Source: Anisakis pegreffii | Taxonomy: Eukaryota > Nematoda > Chromadorea > Rhabditida > Anisakidae | Length of the DNA: 64,000 nucleotides | NCBI GenBank assembly: GCA_035041965.1 | Contig: JAPYMA010003014.1 | Location: forward strand, 248,001-312,000 | Direction of reading: 5' to 3' | In this document: in pieces, positions 41,301-52,900 of the stretch | How positions within the stretch are numbered: position 1 is the first letter of the stretch | Layout: each line of letters begins with the position of its first letter | Notes under the pieces: generated by a model | Database searches by the model: none | Told to the model about the DNA's origin: nothing | The model's input: only the letters and a program-made list of their open reading frames with translations | Made by a program: the position numbers and the translations under genes

Positions 41301-44300
41301 ACAGTGCACTTCCGTCCATCAACATTGTTGAATTAAGAATATTTATATATACTGATCATTTCTGAAAGTGAGATGGAGTTGTTTTTGTGGTAAACTTCTT
41401 ATGTACAACCTTACAGTGCTAACTTTAATAATGATTATAATGGTTCTGATGATAGCAATCAGTAAGAGCAGTGATAATGTTGAGAGTAATGAACGTGAAT
41501 TGGTCAGTAAAGGTAATAAGAGGAAAAGATGACAAACTTTTTAAAGTTTATGTCGACATGATTTTATGAGAGTACTGATCTTGAAGCATTTGTACGACGC
41601 GTTCATCAGTCAGTACATGATGTCGCTTATGATAAGTCGCGTGCTGAATACTGCAAATAAAACCTCTGATATATGAATGATGCATGAAAGAATATTTTTT
41701 ACGGATGATCCACCACTGAATTCCACAATTCGCTTATATCTCTATATCCGACCTTCAAAAGCTTGCAAAGATCACAAACAAATGTTTCAGAGTCGACCGC
41801 CCACAATACAAACGCCGATCACCGAAATAACTGTACCGACTTCGGCACGTCATAAATTTCACCGCAATATTACATTCGGTATATATTTATTTTTTTATTC
41901 ATCAGTTTTTTTTCGCGGTTACTTATTTATTTATGTGAATATCCTTTGTTTTTTCTTGTGCTAGTCACATTCATTCCAATCAAATTCTTATTGACCAATG
42001 CGATATGTTCACAATAGTTGTTGCGTTGCGTTACAATCTGAACGGGGTGATTCACTGCGGTGAATCGCATATCGTTTAGTTCTGGTTTTTTCGTTCATCA
42101 GATTCAACATGAGATGAAGAGAGAATGTTTCAAAATTTTCCATGAAATCGATGAAACTCAGTGCGCTGTCAGTGCGATCCTTTGGACCAGTATAGTTTTG
42201 AGTGTTCATATAATTTGCAAGCAAACCTAACATGTTAAATTCATGCATTCATGCATATCTATAATCATTACCATTCAATGAATTTCACTCATGCAAACTA
42301 ATCGTCATGTTCCAAAAATTCCCCGAACTGCCAAAGCAAGATGCCTTCATCTGCTCACGTTGCACATTCATCAAAGACATAAATCACATAACATTATCCT
42401 CATCTATTAAGTGCAGCTTTAAAAGTATTCCTGCTGCATTAAGCGATGAATTATGTTTTTCGTGTACTTTTTCGGATTGTTATCTGATTAAATGAACGTA
42501 GATTTTGTGTGTCCTAGTGGTGGACAGGAACGCAGTTGCGTTACTAATTGTTTTTGGTTGTCAGTCACGAAATTTGCGATCGTTTTTCGAGAAATAAATT
42601 CGAATGGTTGATTTCAGCCGGGTGGTTTGTATAATATGTGCATTTGATCCACTTAAATGCTCAACGAATCATTGCGATGATTCTCACAAATTGAATTAAC
42701 AAAGATTTTTAGTGATAAATTCGTTGATAGATGTAAGATTTGTGACATATTGATTACGATTTATTGGATTTGTCAAAATGGTTTGATTGAGTTTTGCTTT
42801 GATTAATTCGAAAGGATTGTTTGATGAGTATAATAGTTCGAGCAACGGGAGCCCTCTGATGACATATTTCAACAATTGAAGATATAGTGCAGCATGTTGC
42901 TGATTTAAAGCACAACAAAAATTATTAAGAGAATAGCAAAAATATTATATTTTTCTCTGCATTTTTCGGAGCTTAATTTTGAGCTCAGACATGAAGTTTT
43001 TTTTTAGCACAAAAAGCAAATGCATTTCGGGATTTTAGTATTCTCTCAGCTCATCACAAATTCGCACTGTTCATCTGTCAAAATATATTATAACTGACCA
43101 TTCGCTTCGTTCTCATTGAAAAAATCGTTCACATTGGACTGAATTCTTTGTCGGTGGAGAGGAGAGTCTAATCATGATTGCATGCCCAAATCATACTCAA
43201 TTCCGCAATTTTCAGTTCCGCCACTCGTTTTCGTAAAAGTTTTCATATTCATATCAAAGATATGTTCTTTTTAGAGTGTAATTGTTCACGTAATATAGCC
43301 GTATGCTTAAACACGTATTACATACGTATAATTGGCCAATGAAGGGGAAGGGATTATTGAATGGTCTTTTATTTTGTGCATTACGCTATCGTACTTTTAT
43401 GGGAATTCTTATAAGTTAGTTGGACAACTCATATGAAATGCAACGATTGTTGAATGTTTAATAGTCCGAAGGATTGAGTGCAAAGAAATTTGATTCGTGA
43501 TGTTTTAGTCTCGAATAAACAGTTCAGCTGATTGTTTATAGTGAAAAAGGTTAACGTTTGTTGTGTTTGTGCGGGGAAGAGAAAGTACTCTTCAGAAGTA
43601 CTTCAAATAAAATTAGTCACTTACTGAGTGGTGAAACATAACCGAATTGGTATTCGAAAGATGAATGTGACTAATTTTGTAGCATATGTTGCATTGATCA
43701 AGATGAATGCAAAATTAGAAATCAAAAAAAAAAAAACTTACAGCTGACCCTCAATCGAATCCGATAAAGAGTAATCCGGCGAGTGCCGCCGATACGTCGG
43801 AGATGACTCGAATGGCGATTTTAACGAAAACCAAAGGCAATAAAGCGGTCAGTGGCTTTATTTTGGAATCCGCGAATCACTCGGGAATTATAGGAATGAT
43901 GAGAACGGAGAAATTACAATAATGATAAGAACAGTAATGATGATAATGATAAGTCTGTGGAATAATGTTGTGGGGCGATGGGAAACGATGAGCTCTATTC
44001 GGAGGATTGATTTGTGATCCTGTACGGATACGAAAGGCACTTTTGCAGCAATTAGACATCATTGGATATATATGAGCATTATTTGGCGATGTGAATAGTT
44101 CGAGATTTATTGTTAGCATTCAAATATTGATGAGTAGTCTAGGAATTGTGGAAGAATATATTAATAGTTTTTAGTTAATGGATTCAGTTAAGGTTTTTTT
44201 TAGTGCGTTGAATAATTTGAAATGTTATGTGATGATTGTAAGGAACGAATTGATAAAATGAAGTGAAGTGGGTAGTTGAAGTTGGAATGCATCGATCAAA

Positions 44301-44509
44301 TATGCTCTGACTGAAGTGGTTGTTGAGCGCAGTGGTTGTTGAAAGTTCAATTGCAGGTTCTGAAGGCAATTCCAATGGAAGCACCGAGTGGATTGACAGA
44401 CGCGTGGAGTGCGGAACGGGAACGGGAACGTCGAGAGCTTTCTGAGCATAAGCACATAACATTGACTATGAATGAGCGTATGATGGCAGATGAAGGTGAC
44501 TCGGATTAA
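29374..44509 (+). CDS. smg-3: Nonsense-mediated decay factor UPF2 (SMG-3)
   Basis: Twenty exons: 29374-29586, 29732-29946, 30230-30413, 30803-30922, 31088-31273, 31460-31609, 32049-32160, 32518-32739, 33019-33218, 33462-33674, 34015-34195, 34506-34610, 34894-35042, 35437-35661, 35873-35989, 36221-36402, 39870-39999, 41791-41878, 43744-43847, 44357-44509; 3249 nt, 1082 aa. Three MIF4G domains are recognisable (TTAFMKKLKN early; RDLIDKAALDF and RLDLLPFYARLVATL in the second; KKKLDCFLVYFYRYLW in the third). A Glu/Asp-rich stretch follows, then the UPF1-binding tail (PEDDQFVRQLDQMV, ILTKTKGNKA, ITLTMNERM). UPF2 is the cytoplasmic bridge between UPF3 at the exon junction complex and UPF1. The tail is shorter than the human one. 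Exon 6 may start at 31403 and the exon 16 acceptor is the weakest. A CAG acceptor ends 1 nt before the ATG, suggesting trans-splicing. AATAAA at 44982 is a possible polyA signal. Confidence 0.95.
36403..39869 (+). other. Long UPF2 intron (3.5 kb)
   Basis: The intron joins AG (36402) to T (39870) in phase 2, restoring a Ser codon between the acidic stretch and the UPF1-binding tail. It is by far the longest intron of the gene. I see no nested gene, RNA gene or clear mobile element in it. Confidence 0.6.
40671..40702. repeat. (GAAAC/GAAAT)n pentanucleotide repeat
   Basis: About six GAAAY units in tandem inside the UPF2 intron that follows 39999. Confidence 0.8.
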
Positions 44510-44969
44510 TGCTTTTTTTGTTCGAGAATGATGTTGTTTTAAACTGTAAATTGTTTCTTGTTGGTTTTGTTCATTCATATGACTTGAGATTGTTTTTGAT
44601 ACGCCAATGTGGATAAATTATTGCGTTCATAGTTGAAAGTTTACGAAAATGAGCAAAAGTTCGTTATTGCAGTGGCTGAATTTGAAAGCATTTCGTGTGC
44701 TACGGTAATTGATTAGCAGCAGCACATTGCAAGAAAGGACTATAGTACAGATAGAGATAATCACTGAAGTCACTCGAAGCAAATTGCATCCATAGTTGAG
44801 GGGAAGCACGCAAAAGTATCTGAATAGAAATGCTGCAGCTTCGGTAAGCACATCACACCAAAAAAAAAAGTTTGTGTAATAAGCGCAGTGAATTGAAGTG
44901 ATGATGAATATCAGTGGAAGAGCGGATCAACCAAAATCCAATGAAAACACTGATGAAACAAGAGTGCGG

Positions 44970-45647
44970 CTAAGTGATTGGAATAAAATACTCACTGAAT
45001 AATAAAATATCCGTACATAGATAATACATTATAGCAATAAAGATAGTCGTAATCATCAGATATGAATTCGATCGAATGAAGTGTTTCATTGATAGTGCAC
45101 CGTTGCAACGATCCTTTTTACAAACACAGACACGTTGTAGTGCTTTACGTTCATGTACGGTACCCAACTGAACGTTTCGTGTCATCGTTGGAATGTTTTG
45201 ACAGGACATATGCTCGAAGTGCTCATGTTTATCGCATCCAGCGCCAATCCAATAATAGCCTTGTCCAATATGCATAGTGATCGTCACACAAACGTCTTGA
45301 TCACGATCGCACACGATCGGTTCCATTTGACAGGTTGGCTGTGGTAGACGTGCTGTCACACGGAATCGATCCAGTTGGCTACTCTGATGTAACGTCGTAA
45401 CACACGTCATACAAGTTAATGCATCCACAACGCGCAATTCACCTAATGAATAATGCAGTACAAGTAATGTAATAGTTGCATGACTTGCAATACTATTACT
45501 GCCTATTGTGGCTATGGATGAGGTGCTAGCAGTTGGAGAATTGTTATTACTGCCTCGAACCCGACCTCGATTACGACCCGTTTGATAGTGGAACATTATT
45601 GTGCTTGTTAAATAACAACACAACTGACATAACAGCCACACAAACAT
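44970..45647 (-). CDS. Ly6/uPAR-type three-finger protein, membrane-attached
   Basis: A single open frame of 225 aa. It has ten cysteines in Ly6-like order: CMTC, then single Cys, a CDRDQDVC pair, GAGC, MSC, and a closing VCVCKKDRCN with the diagnostic final Cys-Asn. Hydrophobic segments lie at the extreme N-terminus (MFVWLLCQLCCYLTSTIMF), just before the domain (ITLLVLHYSLGEL), and at the C-terminus (SYLMITTIFIAIMYYL). The mature protein is probably secreted and held by a C-terminal helix or GPI anchor. Nematode relatives such as ODR-2 act at the cell surface of neurons, but nothing here fixes the function. The true start could be an internal Met nearer the second hydrophobic segment. It is unusual in this window in having no intron. 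It is tail to tail with UPF2, with 460 bp between stop codons. Confidence 0.8.
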   Translation of the reverse strand: MFVWLLCQLCCYLTSTIMFHYQTGRNRGRVRGSNNNSPTASTSSIATIGSNSIASHATITLLVLHYSLGELRVVDALTCMTCVTTLHQSSQLDRFRVTARLPQPTCQMEPIVCDRDQDVCVTITMHIGQGYYWIGAGCDKHEHFEHMSCQNIPTMTRNVQLGTVHERKALQRVCVCKKDRCNGALSMKHFIRSNSYLMITTIFIAIMYYLCTDILLFSEYFIPIT

Positions 45648-46263
45648 TGATTACATAGCATGATCAAATTTTAATGTGAATCGTCGTCGTCTTCTTGTTT
45701 GAGCTGAGTGACTAAGGAGTATATGATGATTGGTACGGGCGGATGGATGGGAATGTCTGGATAGATGTGTGGATTGGATGGATATGCACCGCAGGCAATA
45801 GTAACAGCAGCAGTATATTATATTATGCTTTTGCTGTTGTTTGTTAGCTTTCAATTGAATGGGATATGCAAGGGAGGAGTTTTGAATAGAAATGGTGGAA
45901 TGAATAAATAAAGATATTAGAGTTTATGTTACGAGTTCATTGCAATGTTGCGGTGCTTGAACAAACCTCTTTTAGTCGGGAAAATAATTGAGCGACACAC
46001 AGACAAAAAAAATAAACGAATAAAAAGAACGAGAAGAGCATAACTGATGAGCGCTTGTTTAGAAATTAATTCACTGATAGAATATGAATGAAGGAAGATA
46101 TTAGCAAGCAACCGCGAATGGATGAATGAGCTTCGAAGATGCCATCAAATACAGCATTAGTTATTCATTAACATGCATTTAGAATAATATCAGTGATACT
46201 TTCATATCATATCAACACTGCTAAACCCATCCAAACTCTCATTCAACAGCTCTTGTCTCAACC
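45648..46263. other. Divergent spacer between the Ly6-like gene and the acetyltransferase gene
   Basis: About 600 bp that should contain promoters for both flanking genes. It holds short GGAT/GGATG repeats near 45740-45780. No gene seen. Confidence 0.45.
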
Positions 46264-49200
46264 ATGGATGTGGCTACCGATCTTACTCCTCTGCTTGGCT
46301 CTTCAATTGTTCGTCTCGATGCTATGGCCATCAAACATCTACAGTACGATACGTTACCGTTTCGTTGTTTAGTTGACTGTATTTTCTTTGCGCATCACAT
46401 CTAACCCCAATTTACGGTTGACTACTGTCCATTTTAATAGACTTGATCAGAAATAAGCTATTAGAGCAACTTAGATTCAGTGAAAAGCGGATTTTTTCGA
46501 AAATCATGATGAATATCGCACGAATGAGGTTCTCCGAGTTTTCCACTGTAAGCTTTGACCAAAATCGCCTTCGCTTGTTGTATACAAGGCAAGCATGCCT
46601 ATCTAGTGATGCAAAAGGATATTCGCTAACATTTATTGCTGTGCAGTTGGTGAAATGTCACAAAAGCAGTAGTAATGCACAGAGATTGTATTGACGACAT
46701 CATACCGTCATTGTGTCTGAAGGGGGCAGTAGGACTCCACCTCAATGATGCAAAAAGCGAAATGAAAATAATTTGACAACTTACGATATGCGCAGCAATC
46801 AGCTCAATTGAACTCGATCAATTGCTTTCATCCTTAACTGTGAACTCCTAGAGAAATTAGCTTTTTACTTCAGTCATAAATGAGGACTTACAAAACGATG
46901 AGATGATAATGAGAGAATTTGGAATTAAGGGAACCGAGACTGTACTCAGCCATCGATGAACTAGCTCTTCTGTCTGCAAAAGCGATGCAACTACGAAAAC
47001 CATTAACATCCTGTGAAAAACTCGTCAACACCGATAATATTCTCTATCTTATATGGGAAAAAGACGAGTGAGTTTGTTTTCGTGCAGTGTTCTTTGAGGG
47101 TGTTTCCGAGTTAATTGCTGCAATTAATGCGTTTTGATGGTGGCGGCTGAACTATCGTCGATACGTGGCGAGGCTATCGTCCATTGTAGTTCTGTATAAT
47201 TCAGGTCAATAGAAGTGATGTCATCAGGCATAAACTCTTGTAGAATGCTAGACTTTGACAAGGGATAACCATTGATACGCTATCACGATAGCGGAGACTG
47301 CTATTGTCCTATGAATTGATTTCCAAATGTGATATTTGACATATTTGATCAAAAGTGCCTTGAATACTGTGAAACATTCCATAGGTTTTGAGCCTCAGCA
47401 ACTCTTAAGTGAGAACACCTCAACTAGTTTCGCTGAATGATTGGTAGCAAAAAGCTGTAATCAAGTAGTATACTGTGGCTAATGAACGAACATATGGAAA
47501 ATGGATTGGTAATGATCAAATAACGATTGTTCATCACTGAATACAGAGAGAATGGAGTAAGCAAACTGATCGGAATGCTGAAAGTCGGTCGGAAGCAGCT
47601 TTTCTTGTACGATCGTGAGATGAAACCGTATGAAGGTGAATTCCTGGCATTGCTCGATTTCTATGTTCACTTCTCACGTCAAAGGCAAGGTTACGGCAAG
47701 AAGCTGTTCGAATTCATGCTACAGTACGAACGCATGGCTGCACATGATGTCGCTTTCGACAATCCGAGCGGTATGTCAATTCAAAAACCAAGCCTTACAG
47801 TGAACAATCACTGTTAATGATAATCTAAACGAACGATGGCTTTCAGTGATACTGCTCGCCTTCATGTCAAAGCATTACGGCTTAACCGATGCAGTCTGGC
47901 AAAACACAAACTTTGTCGTTTTTCCGCAACTGTTCACTACGACTGCAGTTGATGGTGCGTTTGAACGTTGTATCTGGCTTGTGATTTTCCATTATACTGT
48001 TATTTTCACCCAATCCTATTCGGATAAAGGCTTTCACAAACACGGTTAATTAAATTAAGCTTGCTTGGAACTCATAAAAAAAGAAGTTATCATATTTGAG
48101 ATAAGCGTTGGTCTTGAGGAGTTGCATTTCATAACAAATCATTTACCGATTTGCACGAATAACAATGCTGAATCCAAATGAGTATATGAAAAAGATTTTC
48201 CCTAAGGCTTTCCTTTCTTCGAGTTGTCACATTCAAGTTCTAGATGCATCAGTACCTGAAGGTTGGACGCGTCCATCTACACCACGACATATTGGACTAC
48301 GCTCAACGGACAAACGCTGGCCTCAGAACGCTATCAGTGCGTAACGAATGTTTTGAAATTTAGATGATTTGAAGTGTTTATCCCAAAAATGAGAAATTGA
48401 ATGCTTCAAGAGAGGGTTTATTCAATTTGCCATTTGGAACAGTGGTTCTCACAGGGAGTGAAATTATACATTTTGGGTAATTTGGAGGTGTCAAGGGGTA
48501 ATGGATAGGGTCCGGAAATAAGTATTTCGTGCGGCTATGTTATAATAGAACACCATTGTGACGGTGTTCTTTAACTCGGGTATGTAAATGTGGTTAGTTG
48601 ATGGCAACACTCTTCATTCTCCTATCTTCTGATTGTGAGTATCATTAGCTCGTTCAGACCTAACATGGTTTTCATTCGTTTTAATCGAATTTTCATTCTT
48701 TTCCTTGCCGTTCCAATCGCTCTCATAGCTTTTATCACCAAAATTGTTCTCTTTTGCTAATTTCTCATTCATTTCACTCAACAATCAAAGTCAAATTCTC
48801 ATTCTATCAAACACACTTTATAATTGATTGTTTGACTGTTGAGCAATTCAATTCAATTGTTGTATTGTTGATTTTGACTGTCACTTCTCGTCAAAGTAGC
48901 CGGTAAACAGTATATGTCACAGAATGAGAAATTGATTCGATCTGTCAAGTGAAATGAGACGAAATGAATGAGAAAGACTCTCAATAGAACGGTAATCGCA
49001 TGAAATAGCTATGAGAGTGAATAGAACACGTCTGAAAAGAATGAGAATTCATCCACATCACTTTGAAGTGAGCGTGTATCAGTTATCAGTTAGACAACAG
49101 CATTTCATACAGTCATAATCGACTGCAATACTGAGGAACAACACAACGGTCTAACAATAAAGGAAGGCCCAGCGATGTCATTTACCATCATTGTGTCAGG

Positions 49201-49900
49201 GGGGAGGGTTAGCAACGACCTGCCAGATCATCGAAAGGGGTAATGGAGCATCTGAACGTGTGAACCACTGATTCAAAAAATGTTAATCACTGACAACTCA
49301 AATTATATGAATGTCATATATCCACTCAAGTTTAATCATTCCAAGTTTTGATCAGCATGTGATAGAAATTAAGAAAATCATCGAAGCATACCCGAAAAAT
49401 CGTACAGTTACAAAACCTCACCAGAAAAAAGTTTTCGTTATGGCGTAATCATATCGACAAAAAATTTCCGTGAGCGCTCTTCAGTGAAAACTTCCTCGCA
49501 TGCACTCTGAGCAGGCCAGATAGCAGGGCAATGTTCGTGAAACATGAATTTTCTTCGTTTTCCTGAATACTATGGTTTACGAAAGCCACTAATTGAAAGT
49601 AATTGCGCATAATTTAATCATAAAGTACCTATTCATATTTATGAAAAACTGCTAATTTTCAAAGTATTCAAGGAACGAAATCTGATTCCCTCATTACCAC
49701 GTTGAATTGTTTCTTGTCGTCTTTTTTTTTTTCATGCGCTTCAAACTTGACTGTTTCTTATAGCTGGTCATTCAGCAAAAGGTAATTCAACAGGATCAGC
49801 GGTCGAATGTGACTCATCTGTTGAGGGTACACTAGCGAACCGTGCCACTCAAGCTCGTCTTCGTAAAGCGCATCTCCTCAGCAGCAAACCGCTCTGGTGA
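46264..49900 (+). CDS. mec-17: Alpha-tubulin N-acetyltransferase (ATAT/MEC-17 family)
   Basis: Exons: 46264-46378, 46950-47067, 47547-47770, 47847-47954, 48238-48336, 49764-49900; 801 nt, 266 aa. It matches the family from IDELALLSAKA (about residue 40) through LIGMLKVGRKQLFLYD, LLDFYVHFSRQRQGYGKKLF and SKHYGLTD to NNFVVF-like NTNFVVF. The acetyl-CoA loop is QRQGYG (123-128), and Asp115 matches the catalytic Asp157 of human ATAT1. The enzyme acetylates Lys40 of alpha-tubulin inside microtubules. The position matching human Gln58 reads Met51 with Gln at 52, a one-residue offset worth noting. The tail ends SSKPLW. The first exon is the least certain: its donor (GACT|GTATTT) was chosen for phase and N-terminal length. 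The symbol follows the family, since C. elegans has two members. Intron 5 holds a MITE. Confidence 0.92.
48440..49270. mobile_element. hAT-like MITE, full-length copy B, in an ATAT intron
   Basis: Starts CAGTGGTTCTCAC and ends GTGAACCACTG, terminal inverted repeats matching over the outer 9 bases and then with a small offset. The 8-bp flanks ATTTGGAA and ATTCAAAA agree at 5 of 8 positions, as expected for an old 8-bp hAT target duplication. The element is 831 bp with no transposase frame. The internal sequence is shared with 16214-16909. hAT transposons typically begin CAGNGGTTC, so I place it there as non-autonomous. Confidence 0.8.
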
Positions 49901-51480
49901 AGTGTACTGCTCAACACCATAACATCATCGTTTTTGCACCCGAAACACCTTCACGAATCCATCATACCATTAATGATCATCTGAATATCTCGAACAATAT
50001 CATTTAATCGCAATTTATTACAAATGTTCGGCAATATTGCGATGGTAAAGAGTACATGTTACGTAAATATCTAAAGTGCATTTCCAACGTGTCACATTCA
50101 GGTGCGCTATCAAAATAGCCAATTATCAAAATGTTTTAGTGTTCAGCGCAAAGGATTTCAAAGGTTTCGTAGGAAAAAGGGCTGTCAGAGCCGAAAAAAC
50201 TCAGACAAGATCACTTATAACAATAATGATGACATTTGGAACATGCCAAAAATTGAGCAATAGAATTGGGACATTTTGAATAAACTTACGCTAATTGTCA
50301 TTACTCGTGATAGGATATTGATTTGTATTGAGATAATCATTTACTGATTATCCTCTTGTGTTACACATTATGGTTTGATGGTTCTTCCTAACTTTCGTCG
50401 AATTATTGTTTCTCGTTGTTCTGTCTCACGTACTGTTTTGATCGGCAAAATTCCATCTCAACTTATGCCGAGTAATTGAGAGAATTATGATTAAGATATG
50501 TCCTAACACCTCATATCATCGTATCTATTATCTACGATCCACAATTTATTCATTGATTCTTATTTGCACTTGAACAATAACCATGCAATCAGCATAAATG
50601 AGTTATTTCACTTCCATTTCAACCTGATTTCATTCACTTCTTGCTTTTGCCCTCTCCTAAATAATTCCAGCATTTCAGCTGTGTGAAGTTAGCGGCGTTT
50701 AAGTTCTGATGATAGCATCACTTATTTCATAAAATATCAGTTGCAGAGCTTTTTTTGATACCTCTTCAAAATTCATTTCGAATGAGGGAAATGTCAGCAA
50801 TTTGATTTATTCTGTTTTGGTCATTTATCTGCTATTTTGCTCATCGTGATACCCTAACAGAAGATTTATCGCAATGAACCCTAGAACTTTCTTATACCTC
50901 TTCAAAATTCATTTCCAAATGCATTGATGATGAACCTTCAGCAACCCATTATAAAAGGGCAATATTTATTTATTTTTAAACAACTCACATATCAACGATC
51001 GCAATCAATTGCTTCATTAGATTCACTGCCACTTAATCGCTTAACTTCGTCCATCTGAAAACTTTGGCACATTTCGATCATTCTCCTTTGTTGTGAACGT
51101 AACTCGACCCCATTATGTTTTGTTGCATCGCTTCCTTCACTCTACGCTTTAAAATACAATTGTTTCAGAAGCATTCATTGAAATAAACAGTTCTCTCACG
51201 CAATTCTGTGTTGATGTTGATTTGTTCACTGAAGCGTTCTCGAAAACTCAAGAATATTCATTTTTAATAGAACGGATGCAGTTCTTTTCGAATCTTCCGC
51301 AGGGAATTTTCAGTAACGATTGTGTCACTGTTATCACATTTTATGACTTATCAGGCAGTTCCAACTGGTCGCTAGAACTTTTGCTGCTCGAACTGATCTA
51401 TGCCAGAAGATGATCCAGGAACTCAATTTTTAGTGAACTTCAATTTTACTTTCAATACAAGCACGAATGATGTAGTTATA
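49901..51480. other. Intergenic region after the ATAT gene
   Basis: The 3'UTR of ATAT is expected at the start. The rest is A+T-rich without a supportable exon. The phrase CTTATACCTCTTCAAAATTCATTTC near 50890 nearly repeats one near 50758, a short local duplication. Confidence 0.35.
50279..50284 (+). terminator. Possible polyadenylation signal of the ATAT gene
   Basis: The first canonical AATAAA I noticed after the stop codon, about 380 bp downstream of it. Confidence 0.4.
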
Positions 51481-51793
51481 CAGGTATACCTCACCTTATT
51501 TCGGTAATCCATTCCAGGAGAGGCGACATAAGTCGAAAAACAACTTGGGTCGAATTTATTTGTCTCTGAATTTACTTGTCACTAGGCTAAGCCACACATA
51601 ACCATTCCCAGTTCAGTATTTTATTCATGAATGCATTTTTAATAACTTATGCTCGATAAGAATCTATTATAGGCTTACACAAATAAATTTCAGTTCTTAA
51701 TATAGCACAGAAAAAAAAAACTGGAGTACAACGCAAAACGACGTATAATCGAGAAGGATTTAACTCGAAATTATGTAAGCCGAGATAAACCTG
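51481..51793. mobile_element. Short MITE with TA flank and CAGGTATACCTC terminus
   Basis: The left end CAGGTATACCTCACCTTA at 51481 is imperfectly inverted at the right end, whose complement reads CAGGTTTATCTCGGCTTA, ending at 51793. The left flank is TA. The right flank is CA, perhaps a mutated TA. Inner blocks (GTCGAAAAAC; GTCGTTTTGCG on the other strand) also pair loosely. The 313-bp size, TA target and TIR suggest a non-autonomous Tc1/mariner-superfamily element. Confidence 0.6.
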
Positions 51794-52900
51794 CATTTAA
51801 ATTCCCCTGAAAGTTCTCCTAAAGTCCCTAGATGAGCAAAACAAAAAGTTCGGCTCAAATACTGCAACCAATGAAAGACGGATCAATCTCCCAACATAAT
51901 TCATTCAAAACCCTTTGAATCGCAGCAAACAATGCTTCTTCCAGATTGCAGAATGTCAACGATTAACATCTGAGAGAGCGAGTATGGAATGTGTCGATAA
52001 AATGTATGCTGAACTATCTGTTGCAATTTTGCATCAAAAGAATTCATAAAATCATGTGTACACTTTAGGAAATTTATGAAATAAATTCATCTTACACTAT
52101 TGTGAAAAGAATCACAAAAGAGGTTGTTGAACATTCAGCGATGCTCTGTTGTATAATATAATAATTGCTTGGCGACGTTCATCTTCGCTGAAAGCATCAA
52201 AATGCAGAAACCAGAAAATTGTGATTGTATGACAAGGAATTGATAGGAACAGTTATGGCACTAATCATTTATCAGAATAAAAATGCAATAATAAGCATTC
52301 AGTAACATTTACCACACGAAAGCAATGCACACTCTCTAATCGGTTGATTTTGTAGTCTCCTCATATTTGAGGATTAACTATAATCTGATAACATTACATT
52401 ACAAAAATATTCGAATGATGCACATCACGAAAGAGCAGTCATTCCATGATCATGTTCCACAGAATTATACAAAACTATCTAATGAATTATATCTCCGAAA
52501 CAAAATACAACGAAAATGTATTCGTAAAATAAGGCACTGATAAACAAAAGTCTAATAACTGCTCTCCGAGTGCAAGCACACTTATAAAACGTTTCATGAT
52601 TGCGGCACGAACATGTGAAACACAACTGATCCATTTGCTGGTGGAATAATGGCTTGTTTTATACAGACAGTAGCACCTATATCAATGATAATTGATGAGG
52701 CGATAAAAAAACTTGTACGGCACATAGTTAGTTCTAAACTATCCCTTGCAAGCACTCGCTTTTTACGGTAGCTATTGGGAAATGATATTCTTATTTGAGA
52801 GATTCTCACCATACCGTTATGATGAAGGAGGATAATGAATGAATGAGGAAATGAGCGTTTTCCATTGAAGTGACAAGAGAAATCGAATTGCTGTTTTTGT
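51794..52900. other. Spacer downstream of the receptor-like gene
   Basis: A+T-rich DNA with no supportable gene. It should include the 3'UTR of the minus-strand gene ending at 52901. Confidence 0.35.

Noticed and set aside
42009..42495. Two short coding-like frames on opposite strands in a UPF2 intron
   Set aside because: They have plausible residues (one with CSRC and CFSC pairs) but no matching splice partners or recognisable family.
46695..46745. Fragment resembling the right part of the hAT-like MITE
   Set aside because: Similarity is limited to about 25 bases around CATTGTGTC and a G-run, too weak to call.
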